Shown: piece after piece, positions 57,360 through 64,000 of the stretch
How positions within the stretch are numbered: the stretch's first letter is position 1
Layout: each line of letters opens with the position of its first letter
NCBI GenBank assembly: GCA_035578155.1
Contig: JAPWDM010000012.1
Span: 11,910,501-11,974,500 of the forward strand
Source of the DNA: Brachynemurus nebulosus
Lineage: Eukaryota > Arthropoda > Insecta > Neuroptera > Myrmeleontidae
DNA: 64,000 nt
Direction: 5' to 3'
The notes under the pieces: generated by a model
Database searches by the model: none
Seen by the model: the letters and a program-made list of their open reading frames with translations, nothing else
Told to the model about the DNA's origin: nothing
Program-made: the position numbers and the translations under genes

Positions 57360-57750
57360 TCTCTATTTCAACAAAAAATTTCTTTGGAACAATATTTTGT
57401 CTTTTTTGATTCAATAAAATATTTTATTTGATTTAAAAAAAATATTTTATTGTTTAAAAAAAAATAAATATTGTTTTGATTCAAAGAAATATTTCTTTGA
57501 CTACCGAAAAAGAAACCAGTGATATATTTTTTTATTTCAACAAAAAATATCTTTGGACAAATGTTTTTCCTTTTTTGATTCAATAAAATATTTATTTGAT
57601 AAAAGAAAAAAGAACTGTGTGATTCAAAGATTCTTTGACTATTAAAAAATTTCAATTTTTTTCTTCATTTCGAAAAAAACATTTTTTCTGAAGCAATAAA
57701 ATATTTTTTTTGACTCAGCGGAAAAAATTAAAGAAATCGTTTTGAGAGTG
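57360..57750. repeat. AAAGAAATATTTCTTTG-rich tandem repeat
   Basis: CAACAAAAAATTTCTTTGGA + ACAATATTTTG and CAACAAAAAATATCTTTGGA + CAAATGTTTTT are about 170 bases apart, each followed by TTTTTTGATTCAATAAAATA. It ends AAAGAAATCGTTTTGAGAG, as at 36134. Confidence 0.7.
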
Positions 57751-58453
57751 TACAAATAAATAAAGGATCAATTACGTCTTCTTTGGTACAGCAAGCCAAT
57801 TATCTGTCAGTTTTAAAGGAGTAAACATCAAGAAATGAATTTTTTTAATCTAACTCTTTTTTAAACAAAATCAATATTTTTTTCTGATATTTGTTTCTTT
57901 TTTCTTTTTTTGTCTTTGATTCTTTCTGACTTTTTGTTACTGTCCATCAAACAGATTCCTATTGAATTCTAGCTGCTATTAGTAAATGTCTTCTGCTTGA
58001 TAAATAGGTATCTGCTTCTTTTTAAAATTCATCTTTCGGAGTAAGAATAAATATATCTATAGGTACATATAAAATAAATTACATCAAATCAAGTTTAAAT
58101 TAATGAAATCATAAAATAGAATATCATACCATTAAATTATATTTAATTAAACAATACGCAATAATAATTTGTATCTATTTTCATCTTAAAAGACATCTGA
58201 GGGGAGGAAATTTTAGTGCAGGTTGTAACTGGAGACACAAAACATATAAATAATAAGATACAAGATTGAATGAAACCTTAGAAGAACTTTAACATAGGTA
58301 AAATACATCCATTAAATCTATATATTATATAACTTAATAATATTCACAGAAATCAAAATAACCATTTGCATGTTTCAATTTTCCATACAAGATTATACCC
58401 TATACCACACAAAAATGTGTTACAAACTCGCTTTTATCCGTGACTATATGTGG
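57751..58453. other. Unassigned intronic sequence
   Basis: Nothing recognised. Confidence 0.45.
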
Positions 58454-59122
58454 AGTGGTCGAACAAAAGGTAAAATTTCCATCGTTGCTTTTTGTTCAGA
58501 AATCACTAAAATGTGATTAAAGAGTAAGCATTTATTTTTAAAAATATTCTGTTTATGTAGAATTGTACACTGAAAAAGTTACCTTACGTCACTGTTTTGT
58601 CAATTTAAAAACTTTCACATTACTGGAGATAACTAAGTTAGAATTTTGGAAATGTTACCTTTTGTCAGTAAAACTTGAAAATGTCACTTTTTGATAATCA
58701 TTGAATGGAAATTGAAGGAATTTATTATAATTAAAAGTAATAAAATAAAAGCCGCTTTAAATGTGGATGCATCAATAAAAATTTAAATAAAAAAAAAATA
58801 AAATAAAAAATAAAAAAATAAAAGCCATTTTTTATTATTAAAAAACAACCTTTCTCTAGTGTTTTCAGCTACTAAATCTAATAATCTAAATTTAAGTCTA
58901 ATATTACATAAGGAAATGTCACTTTTTGTTAGAACAAAAATAATATTTTTATAAAGAAATGGATATGTCCCTTTTTGTTCGAAAACCGAGATTGGGACCC
59001 GTTTTTAAGGGAGAATTACTGCTATTTAACACGCGAAATTCAACTAGGATGTGTAGTTGATAGATATAAGTAGGATTCTGCAAAAAAAGCAAAAAGTCAA
59101 AAACTGGAAATGTTCGACCACT
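58454..59122. mobile_element. Element with AGTGGTCGAACA ends and GGAAATGTCACTTTTTG motifs
   Basis: AGTGGTCGAACAAAAGGTAA and CTGGAAATGTTCGACCACT are inverted ends. Variants of GGAAATGTCACTTTTTGTT recur (58648 GGAAATGTTACCTTTTGTC, 58677 GAAAATGTCACTTTTTG, 58911 GGAAATGTCACTTTTTGTTA, 58960 GGATATGTCCCTTTTTGTTC). 669 bp, no TSD recognised, non-coding. Confidence 0.75.
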
Positions 59123-60111
59123 GAGTCGAGTCAAGTTAAATAAATGATTCGTGTTTTTTACAATGATTCTTTCTTACAATCCTTCAAAACTAGATACATA
59201 TATTCTCGAGGTAAAAAATAGCCTATGTCTTACGACTGCCGGAATATTACTATACAAGGGTTTGAGACGATTGCTTAAAAAGCGGTTGAAATCTAAAGGC
59301 GAGAGAAACACCGTTTTAAATATATTTACCAGCTATCTTTACGCTCCGATTTCAGGAAGGTTTATGGTCGAAATAGTCCCATTTTAATCTCTGTTAAACT
59401 TCTCTCTGCGCTTTCACTACCATCCCTCTCTAGAATGTAGTTTTTTTGACATAAATTTCAGAAAATCGTAATGCTTAAAAAATATCAGTATATAATAGAT
59501 TTATTCAATTTACTTACAAATGAAAAATTGTTCCAGTTTCTTTCTAAGCTTTTTATATCTAACCTTTTACCTAAAATAAAAATAAATAGACATACTTTGC
59601 AAATGTTTTAAAACCATAATTCGATCATAATTGGTGTACAACGGTAAATGAATGAATAGCTAAGCTCTGATCATAATATGTTTGTTCGCTATGAGCTTTT
59701 GCCTGGGGCTAATACGAAATTTGACTACAGCGCTCAAGGTGGACAAATATATCGGTTTATCAGGACGTTGTTTGTACGTAATTTTACTATTTTCTTTAAG
59801 AAAATGTATTTTCGGTTGTAAATATTGCGTTTGTCTTTTTTTTTCAAAAATAGTACTTATTACGATGTATACTTACCAAATTCTACAAAAATAATAAAGA
59901 AAAATTCTTTGTAACCCTACCATCAAACGTCACTTTATTTTGAAATTTTTGAAAAAAAATATAAAAATTACCTATTATGCTTTTTTTTGGTTAATTATTG
60001 AAAACTATTCCCCTTTAAGACATTTTTAACGTAAAATGAGCAGATGTATGGCTTTTATTAAACAAATTTCAGTCTTCTTAATATATTTCTCATTCATTTA
60101 TAATAGTAAAA
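59123..60111. other. Unassigned intronic sequence
   Basis: Nothing recognised. Open frames at 59151 and 59682 have no recognisable features. Confidence 0.45.
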
Positions 60112-61101
60112 TCTACTTAATAAATCTCTAACACTGTCTGAATGACAGACAACGCACAACCCAAACCGTTGGGTTTAGAAGGATGAAATTTTGCACAGGA
60201 GTTTCCTATGTAATGTAGGTGAGCACTAAGAAAGGATTTTTGAAAATTCGTTGCCTAAGTGGGTTAAATACGGGGTCAAAATTTGTATAGAAATTCGTCA
60301 TTTTTAAAGTTAGAGATATATAAAAATATGTTACTATGGCTATTAAAATAAAAAATTTGGGGGGCAGATCTACCCACACTATCAACTTCCCATTGGATGC
60401 CCTTAAAGACTATTGCAAATGAATAACTTTTTTTAATTCAGGGGACTCCTCCTCTGGGCGCCCGATAGAGGTCCCTTGCACCACACCGGGGGCTTCGCCT
60501 TCTGTACCTAGGGGTGGGGGCTCCACCCTTGTCAAACAAATGATAAGATCATTTGTTCTCAAGATATTCTGATTTCGTTTTTCCGTTTAGTATTTTTTTT
60601 TTGAATTTTACAATAATTTACTGGCGTCTTTAACAACACAGAAGGTTCTTAGGCCATTATATAATAAAGACATGGTAAAAAATCCATATAATCTATGTTA
60701 TGTTAGTAAAGTTAATTCTGCTTTTTTACCACAAAAAACCAACCGCTAATTCGAATTTGCTGAAAACTTTATCCGGTCTTCATTTTTTGATTACGCATCT
60801 AATGAAATTAATCCGGAGTTGATATCATCATTTGTTCTCGAGATATGCGAGTCGAAAAAAATTCACGAACGAATGAACTAACGAACGCACACACAGACAT
60901 CACGCTAAAAACGATGGATTCGGATTCTAGTGACCTTGAACCTACGTGGAGATATGTAAAAATTAGCGATTCGTAAAATCGGACCCATTACAATAACTTC
61001 CAATGGGAAATTAATAATATCTTATTTAATAAATCTTTAACACTGACTAACATCCTGAGATGAAACTGATAGTAAATCCTATCGGGTGAGTATACGGCTA
61101 G
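60112..61101 (+). mobile_element. Non-autonomous Helitron, copy 2
   Basis: Starts TCTACTTAATAAATCTCTAA after an A; ends with CTGATAGTAAATCCTATCGG (imperfect hairpin), then GTGAGTATACGG and CTAG before a T. The first ~240 bases match the copy at 12184; the middle (GGGGGCTTCGCCTTCTGTAC) is unique to this one. A second 5'-like module TCTTATTTAATAAATCTTTA starts at 61019. 990 bp without Rep/helicase. Confidence 0.93.
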
Positions 61102-62193
61102 TATACTATACTTGATATAGATGGCTATAGTTTCGGCTCGGAGCGAGTACGTACTCTGCGTTGGTGTCCGATTTCTTGTGGCATAGAGTCTATAGACACT
61201 AAATTGAAACTTTGCAATTAAATAACACGAAATCAAATCAAAAATAATATTGCTGTAAATTTAATATGACTGTGTGCGATCGAAGCGAACAAGTTGAATG
61301 AACCATTCCATACTTTCTTTACAAGTTTATAATTTTGTATATTAAGAAAGGGGTTATCTAGCCTAATATGTACCTATGTATTATGACAGACGTTGCGCCA
61401 GTGTAGATTGAATTCATATATGTTCAAATGAATAGGGGTTGAAATAGATAGTTGTTTTAATTATATGACTTTATAATTTATATAATCATAATTAGAAATT
61501 ATTAGGTCGTTGAATTTTTATTAAAATTGAAAATTATTATTTATAATGAAATGTTTATTAAGTAGATACATACAACTTTTTATTACATTCTAAATTTTAG
61601 AGCTTCTTTGAATTTAATGTTTTTAAAAAGATTTCTCATCGACGAATTCGAAATCATAAACGAAGAGAAAAATCATATAATTTTTGTAGATAAAATTTCA
61701 GAAAAATTACCATGCTCTCTTATAATGCGTGCGCGATCGACGACCAAAATAAAAAATATGTGCTAGCATGGTAAAATTTAATGTGCTAACACAACTTTTA
61801 TCACACTCTTATGCATATATGTTATAGTTTAATTCTTCTTGTCGTACTCTTTCATTTGCGCATCTGACCCGCAACCTTATGTTGCTTGGGCGGTGCCTGT
61901 AAAAACTTCGAACCTGTAAGAACTTTATGATGCATACAAAAATGATTGCCAACAATATATTCTAATACTAAAGATAGTGAAGTAACAAAATGATGAATTA
62001 AACGGTGACATCCCCGTCCTCTAACACAGTGTAATGAATACTGCTTGCTGCTTGTAAGACAGTCTAATGGATCAAGGTGCTTGGTCCGACCCGTCCGACT
62101 AAGTTGGTCGTCCAAACCTATGGTTGGCTATGTGACTTGCTATGAGTGAGGTACATTTCAACAGCGTTCACAACAAACACAACCTTCTTTCTA
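61102..62193. other. Unassigned intronic sequence
   Basis: The part around 61850-62160 is less AT-rich and carries an 87-residue open frame on the - strand (61852-62115) with no recognised domain. No element ends found. Confidence 0.4.
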
Positions 62194-62201
62194 TTTTTTT
62201 C

Positions 62202-62704
62202 TAGTGATGAGCAAATGCAAGACCAAGACCAAGACTTGGCAGTCTTGGTATTGGTCTTGTTCTTGCATTAAGAATCTTGGTCTTGGTCTTGCTAGAGCAG
62301 TTTGAGTCTTGGTCTTGGTCTTGCAAAATGCAGTCTTGGTATTGGTCTTGGTCTTGGTCTTGCAAAATGCAGTCTTGGTATTGGTCTTGGTCTTGGTATT
62401 GCTAAAAATCTTGCACTTTCTTGCATTTTTTTATTAGCGAATTTTTTCCTTCTAAAATCAGAATTTTCTCTCTTTACGGTATTAATTATACTTTTAAACT
62501 ATTTAAATAATTTAGCATGAGTCTTGCTTTTTTCTTGCTATAGTCTTGGTCTTGCTCACTTGAGTCTTGGTATTGGTCTTGCAGCCATACATATAGTCTT
62601 GGTCTTGGTCTTGGTCTTGCAAAATGCAGTCTTGGTCTTGGTCTTGCAAAAAATGCAAGACCAAGACAAGACTGCAAGACCAAGACTAATTTTGCTCATC
62701 ACTA
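62202..62704 (+). mobile_element. hAT-type MITE filled with GGTCTT repeats, copy 3
   Basis: TAGTGATGAGCAAATGCAAG and AATTTTGCTCATCACTA ends with 8-bp TSD TTTTTTTC (62194-62201, 62705-62712). The hexamer arrays are longer than in the other two copies. 503 bp. Confidence 0.93.
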
Positions 62705-62712
62705 TTTTTTTC

Positions 62713-63049
62713 CTTCTACTATTAGCAGATAGCATTTCAAATATTATAATACAGCATGGTAATTTTTGTAAGAAAAACAATTAAAAAATATTTTTTTGTC
62801 GGCAATGGAACTTTTTACTGTGCTGTTTAACAAATTTTACGGAGCTAATATTACGGAAACAATATTCTATGCTTTAAATTTTCTATGATTAATTATAATT
62901 TTTATATTTTTACCGTAGAAAATTGAATATGTTCGCCTTTTACACGTCGATTGTAGTGCTGAGCACAGTAATTTTTATATGGATTTTCTCTCCGTGTATC
63001 GTTTTAAGTAACTTGTTTATTTATTTGTACTTTTATGATTTTTCAATTT
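62713..63049. other. Unassigned intronic sequence
   Basis: Nothing recognised. Confidence 0.45.
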
Positions 63050-63235
63050 GAATTTCTCGCATTAGAGAGAGTACTAATACACATAGGTGATTGAATGGTT
63101 TTTGTATTGGGCGGCTGTCGAAGTACATGGGTCGTTGGTGTAATGGTTAACACGCCTGGCTAGTTACCGGGAGATCTGGGGTTCGATTCCCGGCCGATCC
63201 GGATAATTTTTTTAATCACTTTGTGATTTTTAATG
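63050..63235 (+). repeat. tRNA-Thr-like repeat unit, AGT type
   Basis: CTCGCATTAGAGAGAGTACT, TGATTGAATGG, the tRNA-like segment, and the trailer GGATAATTTTTTTAATCACT follow the order seen at 17412. Confidence 0.85.
63129..63201 (+). tRNA. tRNA-Thr(AGT)-like, repeat-borne
   Basis: GGGTCGT/CCGATCC acceptor with one mismatch, GTGT/ACAC D arm, CCTGG-CTAGTTA-CCGGG anticodon arm with AGT, box B GGTTCGATTCC with an imperfect T stem. Confidence 0.6.
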
Positions 63236-63556
63236 CATTTTTATGCTTTTGGTTGTTCTTCTATTTAAATTTACAAATTGGAAATGAGGATACAGCCTAA
63301 TAGAAAAATTGCACACAGAAAATGTGACATTTTCTAAACAAACTTGGCCATTTTTTAGGAATAATGAAAATTTCCTACTCAAATTACTCATATTTGACCC
63401 ACAGATGTGATTCCTATCATTTTCAAAAAAAGAAAATTGCACTTATTGACGTCATCATGTATATAAAAAAGTTTCAAGAGCTCCAAAAACCTTAATTTTT
63501 AATGCTAGAAACATTAAATTTGAAACTGCAAGAATATTCGACTATCTGACATCGCG

Positions 63557-63619
63557 GGTTGCATTTTCGAAGTTCGAGGGCCATATTTGATTCGCGGACC
63601 ACATTTTGGGAATCCCTGA
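63557..63619. mobile_element. hAT-type MITE fragment
   Basis: TTCGCGGACCACATTTTGGG + AATCCCTG is the kind of 3' end typical of CAGGGNT...CCCTG hAT MITEs. The 5' end is not visible. Confidence 0.5.
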
Positions 63620-64000
63620 TATAGAGGATCAAGAAAAAATTTAATGAAGTACGAATTCAAGAATATATATGATGTATTTTTTTATTACCTATTCTTCTTT
63701 AGGGGTGGGAGAGAGGGTATAGGGCGAAGAAATTGCTCAGAAAGGTCTGAAAGAAATTTTAAACTTTGACAGGAAGGTATAAGTTGAGCAAAATTATCAG
63801 GATTTAAAAATTTTGACGCGGCCAGTTGTTATAAACAATTTAATTGTTTATTTCCTTAATATGAATGCTGAACCGCTGATTTTAGAAAAAAGTTTTCTAA
63901 CCAAAAATGTTTTCACATTCTAAGGAACCACATTTGTTCTTACAGAAATTGTTCAGTTCACATGCTGTTACATCAAATATTCAAATCCAATATTTAAAAA
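63620..64000. other. Unassigned intronic sequence
   Basis: Nothing recognised up to the window edge. Confidence 0.45.

Larger units (their letters stand above)
45362..64000 (+). other. dac: Inferred dac intron downstream of the 84-base exon
   Basis: The stretch begins with a consensus GTAAGT donor. The next expected Dachshund segment (a lysine-rich QKRLKKEKK-like helix) was not seen on the + strand up to the window edge, so the intron is probably longer than 18.6 kb. It holds only repeats, listed separately. Confidence 0.7.

Noticed and set aside
61852..62115. Calling the 87-residue frame a gene
   Set aside because: No domain, splice signal or homologue recognised; kept only as an observation.
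62436..62452. HINE start TTAGCGAATTTTTTCC inside the hexamer MITE
   Set aside because: It is part of the conserved MITE core in all three copies and none of the other HINE sequence follows.

Overview
This is a eukaryotic, strongly AT-rich window with no bacterial gene organisation. Only one piece of host protein-coding sequence can be supported. It is an 84-base exon at 45278-45361 on the + strand, with consensus splice sites, encoding part of the conserved C-terminal coiled coil (Dachbox-C) of Dachshund (dac/DACH). The rest of the window therefore reads as dac intron: about 45 kb upstream and at least 18 kb downstream. The Dachshund segment together with the mix of mobile elements (HINE/DINE-1-like helentrons, short hAT, piggyBac-like and Helitron elements, and tRNA-derived repeats) suggests an insect with a repeat-rich genome. 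I cannot name the order or species.

The introns are a dense layer of short, non-autonomous mobile elements, many with exact boundaries visible from target-site duplications (TSDs). The main groups are as follows. (1) Four TA-flanked elements with TAGGGGAGA termini (3345, 22202, 36175, 50711) share one architecture but carry different internally repeated motifs. (2) hAT-type elements with 8-bp TSDs include three copies full of a GGTCTT hexamer repeat (5593, 55270, 62202), two CAGGGCCGG copies, single elements at 22842, 48913 and 49861, and a composite fold-back element at 19404-21054. (3) A 1271-bp element with long TIRs is present twice at identical length (31150, 45651), each copy with its own 8-bp TSD. 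(4) TTAA-flanked elements lie at 12866, 16155, 25885 and 52487. (5) HINE-like elements with central (TA)n tracts lie at 8333, 10009, 39598 and 44516. (6) Two Helitrons have TC...CTAG ends (12184, 60112). (7) tRNA-Thr-like cloverleaves sit inside a repeated unit that is tandem with a 348-bp period at 47985-48875.

Other structure includes a 266-bp tandem array followed by a degenerate ~102-bp array (28240-30320), a 306-bp tandem array at the left edge with relatives elsewhere, a perfect 173-bp palindrome (34524-34696), and a hairpin at 14826-14965 whose loop carries a hammerhead-ribozyme-like core.

The most interesting observations are the hammerhead-like hairpin, the TAGGGGAGA elements and the wider tendency of unrelated elements here to multiply their own subterminal motif, the twin 1271-bp elements (one only 289 bp from the dac exon), and the tandem tRNA-Thr-like units. 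No complete protein-coding gene, rRNA, CRISPR array or complete autonomous transposon was found.
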